A stretch of DNA of 64,000 bases, taken from contig JAIUOS010000013.1 of the NCBI GenBank assembly GCA_020161755.1, positions 1 through 64,000 of the forward strand. The letters are read 5' to 3'. The stretch's first letter is position 1; each line of letters opens with the position of its first letter. This document shows, in pieces, positions 1 through 8,128 of this stretch. Made by a program: the position numbers and the translations under genes. Under the pieces are notes generated by a model. The model saw nothing but the letters and a program-made list of their open reading frames with translations. It was not told where the DNA came from and did no database searches. This stretch comes from Actinomycetota bacterium (lineage in GTDB: Bacteria; Actinomycetota; Actinomycetes; Propionibacteriales; Propionibacteriaceae).

Positions 1-1
1 A

Positions 2-82
2 GCCGCCACCGAACTCGCCCTCGCCGACTACTACAAGCAGACCTACGCCAACCTCCCCGACTGGCAACGACTGGACGTGTGA
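2..82 (+). CDS. nagB: Glucosamine-6-phosphate deaminase, C-terminal end (partial)
   Basis: Only the last 26 codons are present; the gene enters from the left edge and ends at TGA 80-82. The residues fit the C-terminal helix of NagB proteins, with an acidic/alanine turn followed by LALADYYK and a tail with a Trp near the end. NagB deaminates and isomerises glucosamine-6-phosphate to fructose-6-phosphate and ammonia, the step after NagA. The stop codon shares its last A with the ATG of nagA (TGATG), so the two are translationally coupled, as expected for a nagB-nagA operon. The fragment is short, so the assignment leans on context. Confidence 0.65.
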   Translation, partial: AATELALADYYKQTYANLPDWQRLDV

Positions 83-1197
83 TGCTTCTCACCGCAGACC
101 GGGTCCTGTTCCCCGGCGCCGGCGCTGCGGTTGCCGGCTGGCTGGAGGTCGACGGCGACCGTATCGTCGCCGCCGCCCCGGGCGCCGCCCCCCGGGCGTC
201 CGACGAGCACGTCCGCGGGACCGTCGTCCCCGGTTACGTCGACGTGCACAGCCATGGCGGCGGCGGGGCGTCCTTCGTCACGGAGGACCCCGCCGTCGCC
301 CGCCAGGCGCTCGCCGCGCACCGCAAGCACGGGGTCACCACGATGGTGGCTTCTCTGGTGACCGGTACGCTGCCCGACCTCGAGCGCCAGGTGGCCTGTC
401 TGGCCGGGCTGGTGGAGACCGGCGAGCTCGCCGGCATCCACCTCGAAGGGCCGTGGCTGGCCCTGAAGTACAAGGGCGCCCACCCGCCCCAGCTGCTCAC
501 CGACCCCCGGCCCGAGGAGGTCGAACGCCTGCTGGACGCCGGACGCGGGGCGGTGCGCATGGTCACCATCGCGCCCGAGCGTCCCGGTGCCCTGGAGTCG
601 ATCCGGCTGATGGCCGAGCGCGGAGTGGTGGCGGCGATCGGGCACACCGATGCCGACTACGACACCTGCCGCGCGGCGATCGAAGCCGGTGCGACCGGCG
701 CGACCCACCTGTTCAACGCGATGGCCCCGCTGCGGCACCGCGAACCCGGCCCGGTGCTGGCGTTGTGGGAGGACCCGCGGGTCTATCTGGAGCTGATCAT
801 GGACGGGGTGCACGTCCGGCCCGAACTGGTCTCGTTCGTCACCTCGACCGTTCCCGGACGCGTGGTGCTGGTCACCGATGCGATGGCCGCGGCCGCGTCC
901 GCCGACGGTGACTACGTGCTCGGCGAACTGCCTGTCGAGGTGCGCGGAGGAGTCGCCCGGATCGCCGGCACCGACACCATCGCCGGTTCGACGCTCACCC
1001 TCGACGCCGGCGTCCGCAACGCCGTCGCGGCCGGCGTCCCGTTCGCCCGGGCCGTCACCGCGGCGACCTCGCTGCCCGCCGACTACCTGCACCTGCCCGA
1101 CGTCGGACGCATCGCGGCCGGGGCCCGCGCCGACCTGGCCGTCCTCGACTCGGCACTGCTCGTCACCCGCGTGATGTACCGCGGCGCCTGGACCTGA
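82..1197 (+). CDS. nagA: N-acetylglucosamine-6-phosphate deacetylase
   Basis: Amidohydrolase-superfamily enzyme (371 aa, usual length) that removes acetate from GlcNAc-6-phosphate in amino-sugar and cell-wall recycling, in the cytosol. Visible metal and catalytic landmarks are the HxH pair at His56/His58 (VDVHSHGG), Glu122 in HLEGPW, His188 in GHTDADY, His209 in THLFNAM, and the catalytic Asp266 in VTDAM. A GTG at 79 lies directly before the ATG at 82; I chose the ATG because it gives the classic TGATG coupling with the upstream nagB. The gene is intact and is followed by two hairpins. Confidence 0.95.
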   Translation: MLLTADRVLFPGAGAAVAGWLEVDGDRIVAAAPGAAPRASDEHVRGTVVPGYVDVHSHGGGGASFVTEDPAVARQALAAHRKHGVTTMVASLVTGTLPDLERQVACLAGLVETGELAGIHLEGPWLALKYKGAHPPQLLTDPRPEEVERLLDAGRGAVRMVTIAPERPGALESIRLMAERGVVAAIGHTDADYDTCRAAIEAGATGATHLFNAMAPLRHREPGPVLALWEDPRVYLELIMDGVHVRPELVSFVTSTVPGRVVLVTDAMAAAASADGDYVLGELPVEVRGGVARIAGTDTIAGSTLTLDAGVRNAVAAGVPFARAVTAATSLPADYLHLPDVGRIAAGARADLAVLDSALLVTRVMYRGAWT

Positions 1198-1216
1198 CCC
1201 GCAAGAAGGTGACCTC

Positions 1217-1274
1217 GCAGGAGGGGTCCCTCTCCTGCAGGCCTCTGGCGCGAAAGGGGACCGTCCCCTTTCGC
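1217..1274 (+). terminator. Two consecutive hairpins downstream of nagA
   Basis: The first hairpin has 7-bp arms GCAGGAG/CTCCTGC (1217-1223 and 1232-1238). The second is a palindrome with 12-bp arms GCGAAAGGGGAC/GTCCCCTTTCGC (1250-1261 and 1263-1274) around a single C. They sit in the 136-bp gap between nagA and the CPBP gene, and no U-tract follows, as is common for high-GC actinobacterial terminators. The second palindrome shares the core GAAAGGGGAC with the large hairpin at 49240-49320, so it may be a dispersed palindromic repeat instead of a dedicated terminator. Confidence 0.5.
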
Positions 1275-1333
1275 TTCGTGTCCGGGACGTGGCGTCGCGA
1301 GTCGCGTCGGCACGGGCGGCTACGGTGGGCACC

Positions 1334-2320
1334 GTGAGTGAGACCGTTGAGCCCACGACCGCCGCGCCCAGGGTGCGCTGGCGCCGGGTCGGCCTGTTCT
1401 ACCTGCTGGCCCTCGGCTGGGTCTGTCTGGTGGCGGCCGGTCTCTACCTGACCGGCGCCCGCAACCTGGCCGGCGGGCAGGGGCTCAGCGTCGTCACGGT
1501 CGTGCTCGCGGTGCTCTACATGCCCGCGCCACTGGTCGCGGCCCTGGTGATGGAACGCCTCGACCACCGTCCGCCCCAGGTCCTCGGGGTGCTGCGGCGG
1601 TTCGGCTCCACCGCGCTGAAGCTGTTGGCGGTCGTGGTGCCGGTGGTCGCCGCCCTGCTGCTCGGCATGGTCGGGCTCACCTGGCTCACCGGCAACCGGC
1701 TCGACCTCAACGGCGCCGGCCGCGTCCTGTTCACCAGCGAGGACCTGGTGGCGAACGCGCTCCTGCTCGTGCCCAGCATGGACGCCGACCAGGTGGCGAA
1801 GCTGAGCGCGGCCACCCCGTCGCTGTGGCCGCTGCTCGGGCTCACCCTGCTCGGCGCCCTCGTGGCCGGGTTCACGATCAACGGCGTCTTCGCCTTCGGC
1901 GAGGAGTACGGGTGGCGGGGCTGGCTGGCCGACGAACTGCGTCCGCTCGGTGCCTTCTGGACGAACGTGCTCACCGGCATTCTGTGGGGGCTGTGGCACG
2001 CGCCGCTGATCCTGATGGGGTTCAACTACGGCAGCTACACCCTCCTGGGCCCCTTCTTCATGATCGCCTGGTGCATCCCGCTGTCGTTCCTGTTCTGGCG
2101 GGCGCGGCAGGTCACCGGATCGCTGCTGGCGCCGGCCGTCCTGCACGGCACGCTCAACGGGTTCGCGGGCGTCTTCCTGATCGTCCTGGTGGACGCCAAC
2201 CCGCTGATCGCCGCACCCGCCGGCCTGATCGGCGCGGCCACGGTCGCGGTGGTGGCCGCCCTGTTCTGGCTGCTCACCAGGGGCATCGTCCGGGGTGCGG
2301 GGGCCGGTCGCGCTCGATGA
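1334..2320 (+). CDS. CPBP family intramembrane glutamic protease
   Basis: Multi-pass membrane protein of about 328 aa in the CPBP (CAAX protease/bacteriocin-processing, Abi) family. The hallmark motifs are present: EExxxR as Glu190-Glu191-Tyr-Gly-Trp-Arg, a second-motif His222 in WGLWHAP, and His271 in LHGTLNG. I chose GTG 1334 because the protein then starts just before a charged stretch and the first membrane helix; an in-frame GTG at 1289 would add 15 residues through sequence close to the hairpins. The stop overlaps the ATG of the SNF2 gene (ATGA). Bacterial CPBP proteins act in prenyl-protein-like cleavage, bacteriocin immunity or signalling; the substrate here cannot be told. Confidence 0.88.
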   Translation: MSETVEPTTAAPRVRWRRVGLFYLLALGWVCLVAAGLYLTGARNLAGGQGLSVVTVVLAVLYMPAPLVAALVMERLDHRPPQVLGVLRRFGSTALKLLAVVVPVVAALLLGMVGLTWLTGNRLDLNGAGRVLFTSEDLVANALLLVPSMDADQVAKLSAATPSLWPLLGLTLLGALVAGFTINGVFAFGEEYGWRGWLADELRPLGAFWTNVLTGILWGLWHAPLILMGFNYGSYTLLGPFFMIAWCIPLSFLFWRARQVTGSLLAPAVLHGTLNGFAGVFLIVLVDANPLIAAPAGLIGAATVAVVAALFWLLTRGIVRGAGAGRAR

Positions 2321-5300
2321 GCGGCGCCTATCCCGACTGGGTCCTCCAGCTGACCGAACGGCGGCTGGTGGAGCTCTTCGGCGAGGTCACCCTGGCCCGT
2401 GGCCAGGAGTACGTCCGCCAGGGACGCGTCGGCCACATCGCCATCGGTTCGGGCACCGGCGGCAGCCTCGTCCAGGCCCAGGTGCGCGGCTCCAGCGCAC
2501 GCGCCTACCAGACCGTGGCCCGTTACCACGCCGACAGCGGCGCGATCACCACGTCCTGCTCGTGCCCGGTGGGGTACGACTGCAAGCACGGCGCCGCGCT
2601 GCTGTGGCACATGCGGACGGTGAACCTGCGGGCGCTCACCCCGGCGTGGCAACGGGCCCTGGCCCAGGTCACCGCCGAGACCCGCACCAGCACCCCCGGG
2701 CAGGAGCTCGCGGTGCAGGTCACCCGGGCGGCCAGCGGGGCGATCCAGCTGCGTCCGCTGCTCTGGGGGAGGTCCGGACGCTGGGTGCGCACCGGCGTCA
2801 CCTGGGAGAGCCTTCAGCACCCGTGGGGCGGCGACTACCTGGAGACCCACCGGGCACCACTCGCGGCGCTGGTCCGCACCCGCGAACAGCGCAGCGGCTA
2901 CTCATTCTACGCCCAGCGCGCGGACGTCCTCGAGCTCGGCCAGCTCGGCGTCACCGCCTGGGGCTGGCTGGCCGGGGCCGTCGACGCCGGGGTGCAGCTG
3001 ATCCCCGGACAGGGCACCCCGTCGGTGCGGCTGGTGGCCGAGCCGGCCCGGATCACTTCCCGGCTGAGCCGCTCCGGTGACGACCTGGCCCTGCGCACGT
3101 TCGCCGCGTCGGGCGAGCGCGAGTGGCCCGTGCAGTACGCGAACCTGCTCGGGTCGCCCCCGCACGGCCTGGCGGTGAGCGAGGACGGCGAGCTGCTGCT
3201 GGTGCCGTTCGCCGAACCGCTCAGCCAGGGCCAGCAGGCGCTGCTGCTGCAGCACCCACGGCTGGACGTCCCGGCCGCGGACGTCGCGTCCTTCGCCGCC
3301 CAGTTCCACCCCGCGCTGCGGCGCCTGGTCGACCTGCGGACCGACGACGACGTCGTGCTGCCCGAACTCGCCGCGCCGCGGCTGCTGCTGCGTGTGAAGT
3401 ACCTGCCCGACCACGTCACCCGGCTGGCGTGGGCGTTCCGCTACCAGGTCGGCGCCGACGCCCTCGACGTCGAGCTGTACGCCACCGGCGACCAGCCGGC
3501 CTACCGCGACGGCGACGCCGAGCAGGCCCTCCTGGACGCCCTCCCACCCGGCCCGTGGCCGGTCCGCGGCGACCGCGCCGGGCACCGTCCGGCCAGCACC
3601 GCGACGCTCACCGGGCCCGCGACCGCCGACTTCGCCAGCCACTGGCTCGAGCGGCTCGGGGACCTCGGCGTGGTCGTGGAGGTCACCGGTACCCCGCAGG
3701 CCTACCGGCTCGCGTCCGAGGCGCCGCAGGTCGACCTCGCCGTGACCGATCCCGGCCCCGGCTCGGACTGGTTCAACCTCGCCGTGAGGGTGAGCATCGA
3801 GGGGGAGCCGGTCGAGTACCGCGAGCTGTTCACCGCACTGGCCACCGGTCAGACCCACCTGATCCTGCCGTCCGGCACCTGGTTCAGCCTCGACCGGCCC
3901 GAGCTCGAGCAGCTGCGGCTGCTGATCGAGGAGGCGAGCCAGCTCACCGACACCGACGCCGACGGACTGCGCCTGCGCACCGTCCACGCCGGGCTGTGGG
4001 ACGACCTGCGGATGCTCGGGGTGGTTTCCGAGCAGTCGGCCGCGTGGACCGCCGCCGTCTCGGCCCTGCTGGAGACCGACGAGCTGCCGGGTGTGCCGGT
4101 CCCGGCCGGGCTGAAGGCCACGCTGCGTCCCTACCAGGAGCTCGGGTTCCGTTGGCTGCACTTCCTGCACGGCGCGCGGCTCGGCGGAATCCTCGCCGAC
4201 GACATGGGCCTGGGCAAGACGCTGCAGGCGATCGCGCTGGCCTGCGCCCTGCGCGAGGAGGGACGACTCGAGCAGCCGATGCTGGTGGTGGCGCCGACGT
4301 CGGTGCTGGGCACCTGGGCCGCGGAGGCCGCCCGGTTCGCCCCCGACCTGCGGGTGCGGGTGGTCGAGCAGTCCTCGAAGAAGCGGACGGAGTCCCTGGC
4401 CGACCTCGCTGCCGGGGCAGACCTGGTGGTGACGTCCTACACGCTGCTGCGGCTCGACTCCGAGGAGTACGCCGCGCAGGCGTGGTCGGCGGTGTTCCTC
4501 GACGAGGCGCAGTTCGTGAAGAACCGGCAGTCCCACGCCTACCGGGCCGTCCGCACGCTGCGCGCGCAGGCGAAGTTCGCGGTCACCGGCACACCGCTGG
4601 AGAACAGCCTGATGGACCTGTGGTCGCTGCTGTCGATCACCGCGCCCGGGCTGTTCCCCGACCCGGTCAGCTTCACCGACGGCTACCGGCGTCCGATCGA
4701 GACCGGCAGCGATCCCACCGCCCTGGCCCGGCTGCACCGGCGGGTGCGTCCGCTGATGCTGCGCCGCACCAAGGAGGGCGTCGCGGCCGAGCTGCCGCCC
4801 AAGCAGGAGCAGGTGCTGCGGGTGCCCCTGTCGCCGGGCCACCGCCGGCTGTACGACAAGCAACTGGCCGCCGAGCGCAAGAAGGTGCTCGGCCTGGTCG
4901 ACGACCTGCGGCGCAACCGGATCACGATCCTGGCCTCGCTCACCCTGCTGCGGCAGCTGGCGCTGTCGCCGGCGCTGGTGCTGCCGGGACAGGTGGCGAT
5001 CTCGGCCAAGCTGGACACCCTCGTGGAACTGGTCGCCGAACTCGCCGCCGAGGGCCACCGGGCGCTGGTGTTCAGCCAGTTCACCAGCTACCTCGGCCTG
5101 GCCCGCGACCGGCTGAAGGCCGAAGGTATCGGCGCCTCCTACCTGGACGGACGGACGCGCGACCGCGCGGCCCGCATCGAGGCGTTCCGCAGCGGCACCG
5201 ACCCGGTGTTCCTGATCAGCCTGAAGGCCGGTGGGTTCGGCCTCACCCTCACCGAGGCCGACTACGTGTTCATCCTCGACCCGTGGTGGAACCCGGCCGC

Positions 5301-5535
5301 CGAGCTGCAGGCCATCGACCGCACTCACCGGATCGGGCAGGACAAGCACGTGATGGTGTACCGGCTGGTCAGCGAGGACACCATCGAGGAGAAGGTCGTC
5401 GAGTTGCAGGAGCGCAAGCGCGACCTGTTCGCGAAGGTGGTGGGGGAGGGCGGCGACCTGGCTGCCCCGCTCAGCGCCGCCGACATCCGCAGCCTGCTCG
5501 AACCGGGCGGGCCACCGAGGGAGGAACGGTCATGA
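2317..5535 (+). CDS. SWIM zinc-finger SNF2-family helicase
   Basis: A 1072-aa protein. Its N-terminus carries a SWIM zinc finger, CxCx5CxH at Cys81, Cys83, Cys89 and His91, predicted to bind nucleic acid or protein. After a long middle region comes a SNF2 ATPase: Walker A in DDMGLGKT (around 628-635), Walker B-like DEAQ at 729-732, TGTPLENSLMDLW and LMLRRTKE. The helicase C lobe follows, with FSQFTSYL, LDGRT and the QAIDRTHRIGQ arginine-finger motif near the end. Proteins of this type remodel or translocate on DNA in repair, transcription restart or anti-phage systems. The start ATG overlaps the CPBP stop and its own stop overlaps the next ATG, so expression is coupled. Confidence 0.92.
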   Translation: MSGAYPDWVLQLTERRLVELFGEVTLARGQEYVRQGRVGHIAIGSGTGGSLVQAQVRGSSARAYQTVARYHADSGAITTSCSCPVGYDCKHGAALLWHMRTVNLRALTPAWQRALAQVTAETRTSTPGQELAVQVTRAASGAIQLRPLLWGRSGRWVRTGVTWESLQHPWGGDYLETHRAPLAALVRTREQRSGYSFYAQRADVLELGQLGVTAWGWLAGAVDAGVQLIPGQGTPSVRLVAEPARITSRLSRSGDDLALRTFAASGEREWPVQYANLLGSPPHGLAVSEDGELLLVPFAEPLSQGQQALLLQHPRLDVPAADVASFAAQFHPALRRLVDLRTDDDVVLPELAAPRLLLRVKYLPDHVTRLAWAFRYQVGADALDVELYATGDQPAYRDGDAEQALLDALPPGPWPVRGDRAGHRPASTATLTGPATADFASHWLERLGDLGVVVEVTGTPQAYRLASEAPQVDLAVTDPGPGSDWFNLAVRVSIEGEPVEYRELFTALATGQTHLILPSGTWFSLDRPELEQLRLLIEEASQLTDTDADGLRLRTVHAGLWDDLRMLGVVSEQSAAWTAAVSALLETDELPGVPVPAGLKATLRPYQELGFRWLHFLHGARLGGILADDMGLGKTLQAIALACALREEGRLEQPMLVVAPTSVLGTWAAEAARFAPDLRVRVVEQSSKKRTESLADLAAGADLVVTSYTLLRLDSEEYAAQAWSAVFLDEAQFVKNRQSHAYRAVRTLRAQAKFAVTGTPLENSLMDLWSLLSITAPGLFPDPVSFTDGYRRPIETGSDPTALARLHRRVRPLMLRRTKEGVAAELPPKQEQVLRVPLSPGHRRLYDKQLAAERKKVLGLVDDLRRNRITILASLTLLRQLALSPALVLPGQVAISAKLDTLVELVAELAAEGHRALVFSQFTSYLGLARDRLKAEGIGASYLDGRTRDRAARIEAFRSGTDPVFLISLKAGGFGLTLTEADYVFILDPWWNPAAELQAIDRTHRIGQDKHVMVYRLVSEDTIEEKVVELQERKRDLFAKVVGEGGDLAAPLSAADIRSLLEPGGPPREERS

Positions 5536-5966
5536 AGGTGGCGACGCAGGCGCGGCTGTGGCAGTGGGGGGCCGTGGCCTACGGGTTGCTGGTGGCGGCC
5601 TTCCTCACGTTCTGGCCGAGCGTCACCGTCGGGGACCAGGAGGTCCCGATGATCTGGGTGTACGGCCCGGCGATGCTGGTGGGGGTGCTCGCCCCGGTGC
5701 TGGTGGCGGTGATCCCGGCGGTGGTGCCCTGGCGCAAGTCGCTCGTCGCCTGGATCGTGGCCGCGGTGATCGGGGTGTTCGCGGTCGTCACGCTGTTCTC
5801 GATCGGCATCCTGTACCTGCCGGTGGCCGCGTTCACCGCCACCGCCGCCTACCTGCACCGCCGCGCGCCGATCGAGGACGCCCCGCTGGAGCCGGAGACC
5901 TGGGACGGGACGATCGCTCCCGTGCGCAAGACGGCCAAGGAGAAGGCACCCGGGGAGGGCGAGTGA
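5532..5966 (+). CDS. Small four-helix membrane protein of unknown function
   Basis: A 144-aa protein with four predicted membrane helices: AVAYGLLVAAFL, MIWVYGPAMLVGVLAPVLV, LVAWIVAAVIGVFAVV and ILYLPVAAFTATA. A charged, lysine-rich cytosolic tail follows. I recognise no family. Its ATG overlaps the SNF2 gene stop (ATGA) and its TGA overlaps the GTG of the next gene (GTGA), so it is an integral part of the four-gene unit. Together with the CPBP protease it makes two membrane proteins flanking a helicase, which is an odd combination. Confidence 0.8.
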   Translation: MKVATQARLWQWGAVAYGLLVAAFLTFWPSVTVGDQEVPMIWVYGPAMLVGVLAPVLVAVIPAVVPWRKSLVAWIVAAVIGVFAVVTLFSIGILYLPVAAFTATAAYLHRRAPIEDAPLEPETWDGTIAPVRKTAKEKAPGEGE

Positions 5967-6595
5967 GCCGGCGTTCGGAGCCGGCGCTGCTGGCGCTGCA
6001 CGGCGTCCGGGTGCTCGGTGGGCCGTCGGTGGACGCCGTCGCGGAGCGCTTCCTGCTGCCGGCGCCCGACGTGCGCGATCACCTGCTGGACGCCCAGGCG
6101 TTCGGCTGGGTGACGCGCCACGACTTCTTCGGCGAGACCTGGTCGCTCACCGACCGGGGTCGCGCCGAGAACGAGCGGCAGCTGGCCGTCGAGCTGGACG
6201 CGGCCGGCGTCCGGGACGTGGTGGCCGCGGTACACGCGTCCTTCCGTCCGGTGAACGCGGCGCACGGACGCGCCTGCACGCAGTGGCAGTTGCACCCGAC
6301 CCTGTACGACCCGGCCGCGATCAACGACCACTCCGACCCGGTGTGGGACGACGCCGCGCTGACCGAACTCGAGGCCTGCGACGACGCCCTGGCCGAGTTC
6401 GACGCCACCCTGACCGGCGTACTGGCACGCTTCGACGGCTACTCGGCGCGCCACTCGGCCGCGCTGGCGATGGTCCGGCGGGGCGACCACGACTGGCTGG
6501 ACGCGCCCGGCCGCGCGTCCTGCGAACTGGTGTGGATCCAGTTCCACGAGGACCTCCTGGCCACCCTCGGCCTCGAGCGCGGCTCTGTTTCCTGA
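5963..6595 (+). CDS. Winged-helix-like protein of unknown function
   Basis: A 210-aa soluble protein starting at a GTG that overlaps the preceding stop (GTGA). The first ~60 residues resemble a winged helix: a helix (ALLALHGVRVLGG), a possible recognition helix after VDAVAERFLLPAPDVRDHL, and a wing ending in WSLTDRGRAENERQ, the T-D-R-G tail typical of MarR/PadR-like folds. The remainder is alpha-helical, rich in Asp, Trp and His, and I do not recognise it. It may regulate the operon or be a partner of the helicase. It is the last gene before a strong hairpin. Confidence 0.7.
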   Translation: MSRRSEPALLALHGVRVLGGPSVDAVAERFLLPAPDVRDHLLDAQAFGWVTRHDFFGETWSLTDRGRAENERQLAVELDAAGVRDVVAAVHASFRPVNAAHGRACTQWQLHPTLYDPAAINDHSDPVWDDAALTELEACDDALAEFDATLTGVLARFDGYSARHSAALAMVRRGDHDWLDAPGRASCELVWIQFHEDLLATLGLERGSVS

Positions 6596-6713
6596 CGCCC
6601 CTCCGCCCCTCCGCCCCTCCGCCCCTCCGCCCCTCCGACTTGTCAGAATCTCAGGTCGCCAGGGCGACCTGAGATTCTGACAAGTCGGAGGGGCCGGGGG
6701 CCGGGGGCCGGGG
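6596..6713. repeat. Tandem 8-mers and a 32-bp perfect inverted repeat (bidirectional terminator)
   Basis: Between two convergent genes lies a run of consecutive CGCCCCTC units (6596-6635). It merges into a perfect inverted repeat: left arm 6629-6660, a two-base AG loop, right arm 6663-6694, with 32 bp and no mismatch. A GGGGGCC repeat follows up to the neighbouring stop codon. The symmetric position between converging stops (6595 and 6714) suits a bidirectional terminator, but the stem is much longer than termination needs. Long perfect palindromes also arise from foldback mobile repeats. No coding potential is seen. Confidence 0.8.
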
Positions 6714-7661
6714 TCAGTCGTCCATCGCCTCGATGCCGAGCTCGGCCAGCTCGGCGCCGCGGTCGCGGAAGCGCTGCAGCAGTTCCTCGGGGGGCGGGGT
6801 CCAGTCCAGCACCTCCTCGAGCACCCGCAACGGCTCCTTCGTCCGGTACGAGCGCGTCGGGTTGCCGGGGAAGCGCTTGTCGGTGACGTTCGGGTCGTCC
6901 TCGATCGGGCCGAGCGGCTCGACCCGGTAGACCCGTCCGGGCCCGTCGCCGCGGGCGAGCGCGGCGGCGAGCGGCGCGCCCTCCCGACTGGCGGTCAGGT
7001 AGATGTTGTTCGCGCGGCGTCCCGACCCGTAGTTCGAGTTCCAGCCCGGCGTCAGCAGGTCGCCCGGCCGCACGTCGGCCTTCGTGCCGTGGAAGAACGG
7101 TCCGGGATCGTCCACCACCCGCGGGGTCGGCGCGGGGTCGCGCAGCAGGCCGTCCAGCCGGTGCATCAGGACCGCGACGCGACGGCCTCCCCGCGGAGCC
7201 CGTGGGTAGCGGCACAGCACGTCGAGGACGGTCGGGGTCGCCCGCGTGGCCGCGGCCGTGATCACGTACTCGGCCACCACCGGGTCGTCGCCGCGCGCCA
7301 GCTCGGCCGCCCGGGCGGCGTGCACGCCGGCGCCGAGGATGTGGCGCAGCTGCGTCGGCGTCGCCAGCGGGTGCAGGTACGCGGACGCGGCCGCGTCGCC
7401 CGCCGCGAGCGCCGCGTACCGCGCGGCCTCGCTCGGGGCCTCTGCCGCCGCGCGGTGCGCGTCGACCGCCGCCGTCCGCTGGAGCCGTGAGCGCGGGGCG
7501 CCGTCGGCGAACACCCGGGCCGCGTCCAGAGCCGCCGCCGGGCGCGGGTCGTCGGGACAGGCCTTGGTGAAGACCACCAGCGTCTGCTGCGCACACTCTG
7601 CGGCGTAGCGGGCCACCGCCCGCAACTCGTCCATCGTCAGTTCGAAAGGTGTCGCCTGCAT
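6714..7661 (-). CDS. Imm-5-like domain fused to Arr-type rifampin ADP-ribosyltransferase
   Basis: A 315-aa two-domain protein. Residues ~1-165 are an Ala-rich helical domain of the Imm-5-like immunity family (LRAVARYAAECAQ, TKACPDDPRP, then a helix with QLRHILGAGVHAAR). Residues ~188-315 are a full Arr domain: FFHGTKAD with the NAD-binding His191, RRANNIYLTAS, the loop IEDDPNVTDKRFPGNPT and the C-terminal YRTKEPL. Arr inactivates rifampin by ADP-ribosylation of its ansa-bridge hydroxyl using NAD. Stand-alone Arr enzymes are about 140 aa, so the N-terminal fusion is notable. ATG 7661 is chosen because upstream codons lack family similarity and run into other sequence. Confidence 0.88.
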   Translation of the reverse strand: MQATPFELTMDELRAVARYAAECAQQTLVVFTKACPDDPRPAAALDAARVFADGAPRSRLQRTAAVDAHRAAAEAPSEAARYAALAAGDAAASAYLHPLATPTQLRHILGAGVHAARAAELARGDDPVVAEYVITAAATRATPTVLDVLCRYPRAPRGGRRVAVLMHRLDGLLRDPAPTPRVVDDPGPFFHGTKADVRPGDLLTPGWNSNYGSGRRANNIYLTASREGAPLAAALARGDGPGRVYRVEPLGPIEDDPNVTDKRFPGNPTRSYRTKEPLRVLEEVLDWTPPPEELLQRFRDRGAELAELGIEAMDD

Positions 7662-7701
7662 CCCACCGAGTCTGGCACGGTTCGGCCTTGTCAGCGACGC
7701 C

Positions 7702-8100
7702 TCAGGCCTCGGGTGCCGCTGCCGCGACGGTGTGGCCGAGGCGCTCGCGGGCGGTCTCGCCCCGGCGTCCGGCCGGCACGGCGCCCGCGACAGCAGCCAG
7801 CCCCAACGGTCGCGGACCCGCGTACATGCTCTCCGCCCCGGCCGGCGCGATGTCGTAGGTCTCGTGCCAGATCGTGACGGCCGCAGGGTCGGCCCTGGCG
7901 ACCCGGTAGAAGTCGACCCACGCCGGACGGTGCTCGTGGACGCCGGAGTTGGCGTAGGCGTAGACGTCCTCGGTGGAGCGCCAGTACTGGATCGTGGTCG
8001 CCCCGAACCCGTCGAGCACCACCCGGCTGCCCAGGTAGCCCAACGAGTCGGCCTCGCCACGCGCGGCGGCTGCCTTGTTCTGCTCCAGCTCGACGAGCAT
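7702..8100 (-). pseudogene. DUF4188-family protein, N-terminally truncated
   Basis: About 132 residues from the only sensible Met (8100) match the DUF4188 (ABM-barrel, so-called monooxygenase) family: PRMLVELE, LGYLGSRVV, IQYWRSTEDVYAYA, then HRPAWVDFYRVA and the conserved WHETYDI. Family members normally start ~30 residues earlier with a strand such as xVVFLxGMRxN; that strand is missing, and codons upstream of Met8100 show no similarity. The loss would remove the first beta strand of the barrel, so I call it a remnant. Its broken end faces the broken end of the MerR-like fragment at 8129. Confidence 0.55.
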
Positions 8101-8128
8101 CCTCGGCGCCGCGCACAGTGCCCTGCCG

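Noticed and set aside
2902-5349. Very long open frame antisense to the SNF2 gene
   Set aside because: It mirrors high-GC codon usage of the real gene; the product is Gly/Gln/Arg-rich with no motif, while the plus strand has full helicase motifs.
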